From NCBI GenBank assembly GCA_044870295.1, contig JBIOYQ010000208.1:1-18152 (forward strand): DNA of 18,152 bases, in the 5' to 3' direction. The position numbers and the translations under genes were made by a program. The notes beneath the pieces were generated by a model, which had not been told where the DNA came from, ran no database searches, and saw only the letters and a program-made list of their open reading frames with translations. The stretch comes from AC-52 sp044870295 (GTDB taxonomy: Bacteria; Actinomycetota; UBA4738). Positions 6,194 to 13,653 of the stretch are shown here, piece by piece (positions within the stretch are counted from its first letter, which is position 1; every line of letters starts with the position of its first letter).

Positions 6194-7657
6194 TCATGTT
6201 CTTTCTCCTTGGTCGCTCACAGGTAGCGACAAATGTATGCGAGTTCCGTGGCCGACGGAAGTATCCACCCACAGTTTCGCGCCGATGGCGAGGGCTCGCT
6301 CCTGCATGATCTGCACTCCGTAGTGACCATCTGGGATGGTCGCAGGATCAAATCCGATCCCGTCATCTGCGATTAGCAGATGCAAAGTCCCGTCCTGCTG
6401 ATTCAGTGAGATCGCGACGTTCTTGGCTTTGGAGTGCGTTAGTGCGTTGCTAGTCGCCTCTTTCGCAATTTGATACACGACGAGCTCCACGTCAGGAGAA
6501 ACTTGGACGTCCTGGACTTCGGAGTGAATCTCGCACTGGGTCTTATCTCTCGCAGTCTCGAGAAACCGCACCAGAGCGGGCGCTAAGCCCCCTCGCCCAA
6601 GAGCAGATCGTCTGAGGTCGCCGATCAATTCCCGAAGAGTCGTTGATGCCAAGTCTGTCGCAGTCAGTAACTCCGGCAAATCTTCATCCAGGTCGAGCAG
6701 CCGGCCTCCTGCCAGGTCATTCTTGAGGACCTGAGCCATGAGAGTGACTTTGAAAAGTGGCTGAAGGATCTCATCGTGAAGCTCGGCAGCGATGAGTCGG
6801 CGCTCGTCGGTTCGCTCCTGGGCGATCTGAACAGAGAGCTGTTGCAACGCTTGCTCTCTGGAGCGATAGGCCCTCCGTGTATCGACAAGCATCTGGCTCC
6901 GAGCCAGGGTTTGTCTTGACAGCAGGCTCACAGCCAGAGCTGCAGCGAGCGCGAGCACCGGATTGAGCTCATAGATTGCGGCTAGAGCTGCCCCGAAGAT
7001 GGCCGCCATGCAAAGGGTGATCACGTAATCTCTGGGCTCGCCAACGAACATCTTCTGGATGACGCCGCTGACCGGGAGTCCGCGGTCAACGGAAACAGCG
7101 GTTGCGACAAGTGCAGTGTTCGCAGCCATGTTCACGAGTAGCGCCAAGAGGGCGAGACCAACCACGTAGGGTGTGTGCCCCGGTGTGGCTTCGATCCTGT
7201 GCACGACGAGGGAGCCGAGGAAGGCGTTAAAGGCCACCTGGCTCCGATTGAAAATGGCGCGAGTCGGCGTGATCCTTCCCTGGAGTTCCAGTGGATCAAG
7301 AGCTCCCGCCAAACGAGCCACAGCGACCTGGGCTGGTGACAGGACCAATGTGGCAAGCACTAGCAAGGGCATATCTGGGACGAACGGGGTGTGCTTTCGG
7401 GTACTAACAGGCAGCAGATTAATGATGGCAAATGCCAGCATCCAAAGCAGGATCCGCCAAGAACCCGAACGAATCTCATTCGTTCGTGGGAGTACATAGA
7501 GTGACAAGACAGTTAGGCAAGACAAGCTTAGGAGCCAAAGCGCTCCTCGACCACGTGCATGTCGGGGGTGAGGGGTCCTAACAGCGACGGCTTGGGCTTC
7601 GCGGGTTGCGGACAGGCCTCCCTCCTTTCCGAACCACCGGATGATGGGGGAAGCCAA
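6194..7657 (-). CDS. Membrane sensor histidine kinase, NarL/DesK type (HisKA_3), second copy
   Basis: 487 residues if read from TTG 7657. Hydrophobic segments span about residues 38-250, containing INLLPVSTRKHTPFVPDMP and TPTRAIFNRSQVAFN, which align with the first kinase. The DHp helix carries LIAAELHDEILQP with phospho-acceptor H294. The ATPase domain has EATSNALTHSKA (N404), DDGIGFD (431-437), GHYGVQIMQERA and GHGTRIHLSLP. It lacks the long acidic tail of the other copy. The start is unclear: no ATG or GTG fits, and the TTG has no Shine-Dalgarno. A strong AAAGGAGG (7621-7628 on the minus strand) sits five nt before an in-frame CTG at 7615, which would give a 473-residue protein and may be the true start. 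Codon composition is less GC-rich than neighbouring genes. No response regulator adjoins it. Confidence 0.85.
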   Translation of the reverse strand: MASPIIRWFGKEGGLSATREAQAVAVRTPHPRHARGRGALWLLSLSCLTVLSLYVLPRTNEIRSGSWRILLWMLAFAIINLLPVSTRKHTPFVPDMPLLVLATLVLSPAQVAVARLAGALDPLELQGRITPTRAIFNRSQVAFNAFLGSLVVHRIEATPGHTPYVVGLALLALLVNMAANTALVATAVSVDRGLPVSGVIQKMFVGEPRDYVITLCMAAIFGAALAAIYELNPVLALAAALAVSLLSRQTLARSQMLVDTRRAYRSREQALQQLSVQIAQERTDERRLIAAELHDEILQPLFKVTLMAQVLKNDLAGGRLLDLDEDLPELLTATDLASTTLRELIGDLRRSALGRGGLAPALVRFLETARDKTQCEIHSEVQDVQVSPDVELVVYQIAKEATSNALTHSKAKNVAISLNQQDGTLHLLIADDGIGFDPATIPDGHYGVQIMQERALAIGAKLWVDTSVGHGTRIHLSLPVSDQGERT

Positions 7658-7707
7658 TCGGCCAGGTCAATGGGAAACGGGGGAGGGGCTGACCCTATCT
7701 TGGTGCG

Positions 7708-7743
7708 TCCCATCCGGGGGATGGAGGCATCCCCCGGACGGGA
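7708..7743 (-). terminator. Long GC-rich hairpin between cupredoxin and kinase genes
   Basis: Stem TCCGGGGGATG (7713-7723), loop GAGG, CATCCCCCGGA (7728-7738), extended by TCCC/GGGA (7708-7711 with 7740-7743) past one mismatch, about 15 bp in all. It starts 28 nt after the cupredoxin stop on the minus strand. There is no U-run, so it may terminate weakly or shape the 5' leader of the downstream kinase. Confidence 0.5.
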
Positions 7744-7770
7744 ACGGTACGAACCGTCGAGCCTGGCTGG

Positions 7771-8247
7771 CTAGGTGGTGAGCTCGCCGACCATGCCCTG
7801 ACTCTTGTGGTACTTGCAGAAGAATTCGACGAACCCGGATTGCGGAATGGTCACCGTCACGTCGGCGGTCCCATCGGGCTCAACGTCCTGGTCGATGTTC
7901 TGGTCGGTCAGGGAGAAGTTGTGCAATGCGGATCCCTCGTTGCCCAGCTCCAGCTTCAACTGGGCCCCGGGGCTCCCCTTGATCACAGTGGGCTCGAAGT
8001 AGAAGTCATCCAGCTCGACCTCCAGAGAGGATTGGCCGGTCGCGTCTTTGGTCCCGTGGTCGTTGGCTTCGTCCGACCCGATGGTGATCGTGCCGCCCTC
8101 GCTCTCCGACGAGGTCGGTTCTGGGGTGCTGGTCTCGACGGGAGGGGTCGTCCCGCTCGCTGTGGGGGACTTCTTCGAACACGCGCCGGCCACCAGTCCG
8201 ACAGCCAGAAGTAACCCCACCAGAACTGTCAGCTTTGAAGCACGCAC
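7771..8247 (-). CDS. Cupredoxin (type I copper) lipoprotein
   Basis: 158 residues from GTG 8247, chosen because GAAAGGAG lies five nt upstream and the start then opens directly into a lipoprotein signal; the frame extends upstream to 8358 without support. Signal: MRASKLTVLVGLLLAVGLVAGAC with lipobox LVAGAC, lipidated C23. A Ser/Thr/Pro/Glu-rich spacer (24-50) leads to a plastocyanin-like domain (about 70-158). The copper site is visible: H109 in ALHNFSL, C144 and H147 in EFFCKYH, M152 in SQGM. It should be anchored on the outer face of the membrane and carry single electrons or bind copper. The partner is unknown. It may serve respiration together with the nearby menaquinone and NADH dehydrogenase genes, but it is separated from them by DUF1003. 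Confidence 0.85.
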   Translation of the reverse strand: MRASKLTVLVGLLLAVGLVAGACSKKSPTASGTTPPVETSTPEPTSSESEGGTITIGSDEANDHGTKDATGQSSLEVELDDFYFEPTVIKGSPGAQLKLELGNEGSALHNFSLTDQNIDQDVEPDGTADVTVTIPQSGFVEFFCKYHKSQGMVGELTT

Positions 8248-8360
8248 ATCGGCTCCTTTCGTCAGGGCATGTGGGAATGGCGCCTCCAGGGGTACTACGG
8301 GCGACATCCTCGTTTGGCTCGCTGCGGTTGTGACGAACGGATGGCTCGCGCTGGTCACGC

Positions 8361-8374
8361 CTCGGTAGACCGAG
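8361..8374. terminator. Small hairpin after the DUF1003 gene
   Basis: CTCGGT-AG-ACCGAG, effectively a five-bp stem with a TAGA loop, 16 nt beyond the DUF1003 stop on the minus strand. It is weak and has no U-run. Confidence 0.2.
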
Positions 8375-8389
8375 CTCGAGCCGCGAGTT

Positions 8390-8803
8390 TCACGGGCCTG
8401 CTTTCATCGTGGAGAGGCGATGGATCTCGGTGGTCAGCTGCAGGATCTGCCTCGACAGCGACAGCAACTCCTGGTTCTGGGCGTCCTCCTGCTGCACCAG
8501 CTTCCACTGGTGATCGGCCAGGATCTCCCGCTTCTCGTCGGCTCGGTTCTGGCTGATCATCACGAACGTCGACAGGAAGATGGCCTCCAGCGACACCAGC
8601 ATGGTGAGGAGCCCGAACGGGAACTTCTCCACGCGCAACGAGATCCACAGGGCGAACCAGACGACGTGGATGTACACGAAAGGCATCGAGCCCGCGAACC
8701 GGGTGATGACGTCCGCGATGCGGTCCTGGACTCTCGACCGGCGCTCCTCCGCGTGGTGCCGCAGAGCAGGGTGGGAAGGGTCTGGCGTCGGCCGGATGCT
8801 CAC
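8390..8803 (-). CDS. DUF1003 membrane protein
   Basis: 137 residues from GTG 8803, with AAGGAGG six nt upstream. The start overlaps the methyltransferase stop as GTGA, so the pair is translationally coupled. Family features: an N-terminal amphipathic stretch (RVQDRIADVITRFAGSM), first membrane segment MPFVYIHVVWFALWISL, second segment FGLLTMLVSLEAIFLSTFVM followed by ISQNRADEKRE. A C-terminal helix of about 40 residues with heptad-like spacing (LVQQEDAQNQELLSLSRQIL) is probably a coiled coil. DUF1003 proteins are two-pass membrane proteins of unresolved function. Coupling to menG suggests co-expression rather than a shared pathway. Confidence 0.87.
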   Translation of the reverse strand: MSIRPTPDPSHPALRHHAEERRSRVQDRIADVITRFAGSMPFVYIHVVWFALWISLRVEKFPFGLLTMLVSLEAIFLSTFVMISQNRADEKREILADHQWKLVQQEDAQNQELLSLSRQILQLTTEIHRLSTMKAGP

Positions 8804-9567
8804 CGCGTTCCTCCTTCGCTCGTGGGGCCGGAGCGATTGTCCGGCAGGGGAGGCGAGGCCGCGAGGACCTCGGGACGGGTGGCGGTGAACAGCGTGACGA
8901 TCCCGCGGGTGAGCGGCCTCGAGGCGGCGTGGTGGAATCCGGCGGCCTCGAGCAGCGACGACACCACTTCCGGGGGAGGAAGCTGGCCCAGCGATCCGGC
9001 CAGATATCGGTAGGCTCGGGCCCGCCCGACCAAGGCTCCCAGCGCCGGAGCCGCGACCCCGAACCAGCCATGGAAGGCGGCGCGGAACAGACGTCCACGA
9101 GGCTCGGTGATGTCCACCAGCGCGACCCGCCCGCCGGGGCGCAGGACGCGCGCCAGCTCCGCCAACGCGCCCGGCAGGTCTTCCAGGTTCCGAAGCACGA
9201 AGCCGCTCACGCACGCGTCGAAGCTGCCCGGCCGAAAGGGAAGTCGGAAGGCGCTGCCCTGGACGAACGTGGCGCTGGGCGGAGCGCCGCGCCGGGCCAG
9301 CCGCAGCATCTCCCAGCTCAGGTCCACTCCAACCACCCGGCAGCGCGCCGCCATCAGGCCGCCCAACCTTCCCGTCCCGCATCCGAGGTCGAGGACCAGG
9401 TCGCCGGGGCCGCACCGCACCGCTCGAACGGCTCGGCGCCTCCACCACCTGTCCAGGCCGAGCGAGAGGACATCGTTCACCAGGTCGTATCGCCCGGCCA
9501 CCCGGTCGAACATGGACCGGATCTCGGACTCCGGAGGGGCGGTGCGGATGGGTCCGGGCTGGGGCAA
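8800..9567 (-). CDS. menG: Demethylmenaquinone methyltransferase (MenG/UbiE type)
   Basis: 255 residues. It transfers a methyl group from S-adenosylmethionine to demethylmenaquinone, the last step of menaquinone synthesis. Signatures: MFDRVAGRYDLVNDVLSLGLDRWWRR (from residue 19), SAM-binding motif VLDLGCGTG (58-66), acidic VDLSWEML, SAFRLPF, VLRNLEDLPGALAELARVL and GGRVALVDITEP, then the C-terminal YRYLAGSLGQLPPPE helix region. The start TTG at 9567 has no Shine-Dalgarno but has TAGGAT five nt upstream, suggesting a leaderless mRNA. An internal ATG at 9513 would remove residues before the conserved MFDRVA and leave no N-terminal extension. It is transcribed with DUF1003 and divergently from ndh, whose product uses menaquinone. 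Confidence 0.88.
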   Translation of the reverse strand: MPQPGPIRTAPPESEIRSMFDRVAGRYDLVNDVLSLGLDRWWRRRAVRAVRCGPGDLVLDLGCGTGRLGGLMAARCRVVGVDLSWEMLRLARRGAPPSATFVQGSAFRLPFRPGSFDACVSGFVLRNLEDLPGALAELARVLRPGGRVALVDITEPRGRLFRAAFHGWFGVAAPALGALVGRARAYRYLAGSLGQLPPPEVVSSLLEAAGFHHAASRPLTRGIVTLFTATRPEVLAASPPLPDNRSGPTSEGGTR

Positions 9568-9572
9568 CCGAA

Positions 9573-9578
9573 ATCCTA
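9573..9578 (-). promoter_or_regulatory. Putative -10 box (TAGGAT) of menG
   Basis: TANNNT hexamer separated by five nt (ttcgg on the minus strand) from the TTG start at 9567, with no Shine-Dalgarno between. This implies a leaderless or nearly leaderless transcript. Confidence 0.45.
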
Positions 9579-9614
9579 CGAGCGCGGTGTCGAGGCAGGC
9601 TTCATTCCGTGCAT

Positions 9615-9632
9615 CGTACGGTCAACCGTACG
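9615..9632. promoter_or_regulatory. Perfect 18-bp dyad, candidate operator between menG and ndh
   Basis: CGTACGGTCAACCGTACG: two eight-bp perfect inverted half-sites around a two-bp centre, the size and shape of a TetR/GntR-type dimer site. It sits about 48-65 bp upstream of the menG start and 76-93 bp upstream of the ndh start. This suits an upstream activator site or a looping repressor better than promoter occlusion. No regulator gene is adjacent. Confidence 0.55.
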
Positions 9633-9693
9633 GCTGACGGCTCGGGACGTCGCACGGCCGGGTGGCTCCGGCAGGGACGCGGGCCGGCGTGAC

Positions 9694-9699
9694 TACACT
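9694..9699 (+). promoter_or_regulatory. Putative -10 box (TACACT) of ndh
   Basis: TANNNT hexamer ending two nt before the first ATG (9702) and eight nt before the second (9708). Transcription from it would start at about 9706-9708, which favours the second ATG as a leaderless start. Confidence 0.4.
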
Positions 9700-9707
9700 C
9701 GATGTGG

Positions 9708-11030
9708 ATGTCTGGGAACCGTGCGACGGCGCCTTCGCGTACGCGAATCCTCATCGTCGGCGGCGGCTACGTGGGCCTCTACGCTGCGTTGCGGCTGCAG
9801 AGGCGCCTGCGATCCGATGAGGTCGAGCTCCTCATGGTCACCCCGGAAAGCGTCATGACCTACCAGCCGTTCCTGCCGGAAGCGGCGTCCGGCAGCATCG
9901 AGCCCCGGCATGTCGTCGTCCCCTTGCGGACCGTGCTGAAGCGGGTGCGGATCATCAATGGCACGGTGGAAGGCCTGGATCATGGGCGTCGGTCGGCCAG
10001 GATCGCACCGGCCGAAGGGGTCGCCTTCGATCTTCCGTACGACATCGTGGTGATCGGCCCTGGCTCGGTCTCACGCGTCCTCCCGGTGCCCGGTCTGGCG
10101 GAGCGCGCCGTCGGATTCAAGACCGTGGCCGAAGCGATCTTCCTGCGCAACCACGTCATCTCGCGCATGGACGTGGCCGAGTCGACCGCCGACGCCGCGA
10201 CCCGCCGCCGCGCTCTGACCTTCCTGTTCGTGGGCGGCGGATACGCGGGCGTGGAAGCACTGGCCGAGCTCGAGGACCTGGCCCGCGACGCGGCCCGGTA
10301 CTACCGGTCCGTGCGTCGAGAGGACATGCGGTGGGTTCTGGTGGAGGCGACCGGCGGCATCCTCCCGGAGATCGGGCCCGGGTTGGGGGAGTACGCGCTG
10401 GCCCGTCTGCGGGGCAGGGGAATCGAGGTTCACTTGGGGACGCGGCTGGAATCCGCTGAGGAGGGGAGGATGGTGCTCTCCGACGGCGCGTCGTTCGAGG
10501 CCGACACGCTGGTCTGGACGACGGGAGTGCGCGCCAATCCGGCCGTGGGTCGCATGGGGCTGCCCGTGGACGATCGGGGGCGATTGCTCGCCGATGAGTT
10601 CCTTCGGGTTCGAGGCTTCGACGGCGCCTGGACGGCCGGGGACTGCGCCGCCATCCCCGACCTGAGCACCGGCGGGATCTCGCCTCCCACCGCCCAGCAC
10701 GCCCTCCGCCAGGCCACCAGGCTGGCCGACAACCTCGTCCAGACGCTGAGGGGACTCGAGCCGGAGCCCTTCGCCCACCGGCAGCTCGGTTCGCTGGTCT
10801 CCCTGGGCCGATACAAGGGCGTGGCGCGAGTGATGGGCATCCGCCTGCGGGGGTTCCCCGCCTGGTTCCTGCACCGGACCTATCACCTGTCCCGCATCCC
10901 CACCTTGAATCGCAAGGTGCGCGTGATGATCGACTGGACCGTGGCCCTGTTCTTCCGGAGAGACGTGGCGCAGCTGGGGTCGCTGCAGCGGCCCCGCGAC
11001 CCTTTCACCCGCGCAGCCGGCGATGGCTAG
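9708..11030 (+). CDS. ndh: Type II NADH:quinone oxidoreductase (NDH-2), FAD-dependent
   Basis: 440 residues from ATG 9708 (ATG 9702 would add two residues but precedes the likely transcription start). It oxidises NADH and reduces menaquinone at the inner membrane face without pumping protons. Domains: FAD Rossmann motif ILIVGGGYVGLYAAL (14-28), MTYQPFLPEAASGSIEPRHV typical of NDH-2, NAD-binding motif FLFVGGGYAGVEALAELEDL (about 168-187), VWTTGVRANP, and the second FAD-contacting motif GAWTAGDCAAIPD (about 306-318), then PPTAQHALRQA. The C-terminal region (GFPAWFLHRTYHLSRIPTLN onward) resembles the membrane-attaching helices. A sulfide:quinone reductase is less likely because the redox-active cysteines are lacking. 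Divergent from menG across a shared dyad. Confidence 0.87.
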   Translation: MSGNRATAPSRTRILIVGGGYVGLYAALRLQRRLRSDEVELLMVTPESVMTYQPFLPEAASGSIEPRHVVVPLRTVLKRVRIINGTVEGLDHGRRSARIAPAEGVAFDLPYDIVVIGPGSVSRVLPVPGLAERAVGFKTVAEAIFLRNHVISRMDVAESTADAATRRRALTFLFVGGGYAGVEALAELEDLARDAARYYRSVRREDMRWVLVEATGGILPEIGPGLGEYALARLRGRGIEVHLGTRLESAEEGRMVLSDGASFEADTLVWTTGVRANPAVGRMGLPVDDRGRLLADEFLRVRGFDGAWTAGDCAAIPDLSTGGISPPTAQHALRQATRLADNLVQTLRGLEPEPFAHRQLGSLVSLGRYKGVARVMGIRLRGFPAWFLHRTYHLSRIPTLNRKVRVMIDWTVALFFRRDVAQLGSLQRPRDPFTRAAGDG

Positions 11031-11063
11031 CGGTTGAAATCCCCGACGGGGGAAAAAAACCAT

Positions 11064-11092
11064 TTGACAGACCGAGCTCCGGGCAGTCCAAT
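11064..11092 (+). promoter_or_regulatory. Sigma70-type promoter upstream of the first Asp-box protein gene
   Basis: TTGACA (11064-11069, consensus -35), 17-bp spacer, TCCAAT (11087-11092, four of six to TATAAT). Predicted start near 11099 leaves a leader of about 80 nt before ATG 11181. The leader contains an inverted GGAGTC/GACTCC pair. Unlike several genes in the window, this one is not leaderless. Confidence 0.5.
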
Positions 11093-11180
11093 GCATTCGC
11101 GCCCTGGAGTCGGGAAGGGGGTGATGGTCGGCCCGGTCTTGACTCCTTCGTCTGGATGCTCGACGAAAGGAAGGGGCAGC

Positions 11181-13010
11181 ATGAAGAGACGGATCCGAAT
11201 CCTGCTGGGGCCCGCGCTGGTTCCGGTCCTGGTGGGCCTGGTGCTCTTCGGCGGGCAGACGCCCGACGCCACGCCGGGGCCGACGATCAAGAACAAGGTG
11301 ATCCAGCGTGAGCTGGCCTACGAGATGGGCAAGGCCAAGCGCCCGAAGTGGGCCCAGAAGGTCTCATCGGGCACGATGTACAACTATTTCCTCCTGACGG
11401 CGTCGGCGGCCAACGGGAACTCGCCGGCCGCGCCCGCAGGGGGCTCGACCACCGACACCGAGGGATGCGCGCGAACCTTCATCGGCGGCAACGGCATCAC
11501 CAACACCCGAGTCAACCAGGACTGCAGCCTCCGCCGCCAGGCCGAGGAGACCATCGCGGTCAACCCGACCAACATCAACAACCTGATCGCCGCGCAGAAC
11601 GACAGCCGGATCGGGTTCAACCACTGTGGTTACGACTGGTCGCACGACGGCGGCGTCCACTGGGGCGACGCCGTGTACCCCTTCTTCCAGATCCTGCTCA
11701 GCAACGGCCACACCGGCGACTTCTGCAGCGATCCCACCGTGGCCTTCGACAGCCAGGGCAACGCCTACCTCGGGGGCCTCTCCCTGAGCATCGACGGCTT
11801 GGACAGCGCGATCCTGGTCGCCCGATCGGACGCCGGGATCGGGGGCGAGTTCTACCACACGCCCGACCAGACGGACGCCTTCCACCAGTACAAGAACTCC
11901 CCGCTCGGGCTCGTCACGGAGGAGTTCGACGAGAACGGTTGCATCGCCAACGACAAGGAGCTGATGACGGCCGACGCGACGGTCGGCAGCCCCAAGCAGG
12001 ACTACGTCTACATGACGTGGACCCGCTTCGACTTCTGCACCGGCGAGGGGGTCGGGGCGCACAGCCCCATCTACTTCAGCCAGTCATCGGACGGCGCGGT
12101 GACGTGGTCGACGCCGATCGAGATCAGCGGCTCGGACCCGACCCACTGCACCGACTTCAGCGGCGAGAGCGACCCCAACGCGTGCGACCAGGACCAGGGG
12201 CCGCACCCGATTGTGGCGCCCGACGGGACCGTGTACGTCGCCTTCGGCAACGGCAACACGCCGACCTTCGGGATCAACCAGCACATGGTGGTGTCGTGCG
12301 GACCGTCAGACGACTGCAGCGATTCATCCGGCTGGTCGGATCCGATGTTCATCACCGACGACATCGGCACGCAGCCGATCGAGAACGGGCCGACCAACGC
12401 GGTCAGCGGTTGCCCGTCGGGACGGCAGTGCCTTCCGCCCAACGGCTACCGGATCGACGACTTCGTGCACGGATCGATCTCGGCCGACAGCTCCGGACGG
12501 CTGTACTTCGCCTGGGACGACTTCCGCAACGGGACGGCGCCGTGCGACACGCTCGACTACGACACCGCCCAACCGCCGTGCAACAACGACGTGTTCTACT
12601 CGTTCTCGACGAACGGGGGCGCGACGTGGTCGGGGCCTTACCTGGTCACGGCGAACGGCGGCCAGACGGCGCAGTGGATGCCCTGGAGCGCGGTGTCGCC
12701 GAACGGCAAGGTGCTGTGGATCGGGTACTACTCACGCCAGTACGGGAACTGCGAGTTCAACGGGTGCAACGACATCGTGCTGGCAAAGGTGCAGGCCCCT
12801 CGCGGGTCCAAGACCCTCACCTTCGACCGGCTGACCAGCTCGTCCATGCCGAACCTGGTGGTCGCCAACAACCCGGTGCAGGCCGGGTTCTTGGGCGACT
12901 ACATGTGGGTGACGGTGGACAAGCAGGGCCAGCCGTACGTGGTCTGGGGCGACACGCGCGGGCGTGGGAAGAAGGGCGTGGTGGAGGAGGACATCTACTT
13001 CGCCCGGTAG
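11181..13010 (+). CDS. Secreted Asp-box (BNR) beta-propeller protein, sialidase-like fold
   Basis: 609 residues from ATG 11181, preceded by AAAGGAAGGGG; the frame stays open upstream to 11034 but only this start gives a signal sequence (MKRRIRILLGPALVPVLVGLVLF). Asp-boxes S-x-D/N-x-G-x-x-W: SHDGGVHW (154-161), SSDGAVTW (302-309), STNGGATW (476-483). Propeller-blade motifs LYFAWDDFR, GFLGDY (569-574) and PYVVWGDTR close the domain. There are 16 cysteines, an even number, many in close pairs (CGPSDDC, CPSGRQC, CEFNGC), suggesting disulfides in an exported protein. Sialidase catalytic residues cannot be assigned, so glycosidase activity is not claimed; it could be a binding or structural propeller. 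It is homologous in layout to the gene at 16630. Confidence 0.82.
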   Translation: MKRRIRILLGPALVPVLVGLVLFGGQTPDATPGPTIKNKVIQRELAYEMGKAKRPKWAQKVSSGTMYNYFLLTASAANGNSPAAPAGGSTTDTEGCARTFIGGNGITNTRVNQDCSLRRQAEETIAVNPTNINNLIAAQNDSRIGFNHCGYDWSHDGGVHWGDAVYPFFQILLSNGHTGDFCSDPTVAFDSQGNAYLGGLSLSIDGLDSAILVARSDAGIGGEFYHTPDQTDAFHQYKNSPLGLVTEEFDENGCIANDKELMTADATVGSPKQDYVYMTWTRFDFCTGEGVGAHSPIYFSQSSDGAVTWSTPIEISGSDPTHCTDFSGESDPNACDQDQGPHPIVAPDGTVYVAFGNGNTPTFGINQHMVVSCGPSDDCSDSSGWSDPMFITDDIGTQPIENGPTNAVSGCPSGRQCLPPNGYRIDDFVHGSISADSSGRLYFAWDDFRNGTAPCDTLDYDTAQPPCNNDVFYSFSTNGGATWSGPYLVTANGGQTAQWMPWSAVSPNGKVLWIGYYSRQYGNCEFNGCNDIVLAKVQAPRGSKTLTFDRLTSSSMPNLVVANNPVQAGFLGDYMWVTVDKQGQPYVVWGDTRGRGKKGVVEEDIYFAR

Positions 13011-13029
13011 TCCGCGAGACTGAAGCGAT

Positions 13030-13063
13030 GCCGAGGCCGGCGGCGAGAGCCACCGGCCTCGGT
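13030..13063. terminator. Bidirectional terminator hairpin between convergent genes
   Basis: CCGAGGCCGG (13031-13040) pairs perfectly with CCGGCCTCGG (13053-13062). Inside, GGC-GAGA-GCC continues the stem after one C/A mismatch, 13 bp in total with a GAGA tetraloop. It begins 20 nt after the plus-strand propeller gene and about 20 nt after the minus-strand RibD-like gene. There is no U-run on either side. Confidence 0.7.
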
Positions 13064-13082
13064 CGTCGCGACGTCCGGGTCG

Positions 13083-13640
13083 CTATCGCTCGTAGCGGAG
13101 GAGCACGACCCCGTTGCCGAAGGTCCTCGTCTCGACGAGCCGGGCGATCCTTCTGGCATCCAGCGGCTGGAACAGGGGCTTGCCGCGTCCGATGAGCACG
13201 GGGTGAACGTAGATTCGGTACTCGTCGACGAGGTCGTGCCGAAGGAACGTCGCGGCCAGGTCGGCGCCGCCCAGGGCCAGGTCGCCGCCGGGCTCCCTCT
13301 TCAACTGCTCGATCTCCTCCGGAACCACCTCTCGCGCGATCGTGGTGTTCCAGCCGGCTTCCTGGAGCGTCCTCGAGTACACGATCTTCGGGATGTCGCG
13401 CCAGATGCCGGCGAAGTCGACCATGGGCGGGGTGCTGGTGGGATCCTGATCGGCGGTCGGCCAGAAGCTCGCCATCAGCTCATAGGTCACCCGACCGTTC
13501 AGGATCGCGCCCATCGTGCGGATCTGATCGTTGAAATGGGTGTGGAGCTCGTCGTCGACCATGTGCCAGTCGATCTCTCGATCCGGTCCCTCGATGTAGC
13601 CGTCCAGGGATACCGACATCATGAGGACGACCTTCCTCAT
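13083..13640 (-). CDS. Dihydrofolate reductase family protein (RibD C-terminal domain)
   Basis: 185 residues, the usual length for stand-alone RibD C-terminal/YwjB-like reductases. Motifs: MRKVVLMMSVSLDGYIEGPD (N-terminal strand and catalytic loop), DDELHTHFNDQIRTMGAILNGRVTYELM, WRDIPKIVYSRTLQEAGWNTTI, GGDLALGGADLAATFLRHDLVDEYRIYVHPVLIGRGKPLF (NADPH-binding GG and the DEYxxxxxPVxxGxGxxLF signature). The fold binds NADPH and reduces a pterin- or flavin-precursor-like substrate; the real substrate of such stand-alone proteins is unknown. It starts 13 nt after the TldE stop, with GAGGAT nine nt before the ATG, so it belongs to the tldD-tldE operon. Confidence 0.87.
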   Translation of the reverse strand: MRKVVLMMSVSLDGYIEGPDREIDWHMVDDELHTHFNDQIRTMGAILNGRVTYELMASFWPTADQDPTSTPPMVDFAGIWRDIPKIVYSRTLQEAGWNTTIAREVVPEEIEQLKREPGGDLALGGADLAATFLRHDLVDEYRIYVHPVLIGRGKPLFQPLDARRIARLVETRTFGNGVVLLRYER

Positions 13641-13653
13641 CGGTGGACGATCC

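Noticed and set aside
11041..11059. CCCC-gac-GGGG hairpin followed by A7 as ndh terminator
   Set aside because: On the plus strand the run after the stem is A, not T, and the stem is only four bp; on the minus strand no gene ends there.
11348..13195. Long plus-strand frame overlapping the first propeller gene
   Set aside because: Shifted-frame shadow, almost entirely Arg/Pro/Gly repeats, no start signal; the propeller frame has a signal sequence and motifs.
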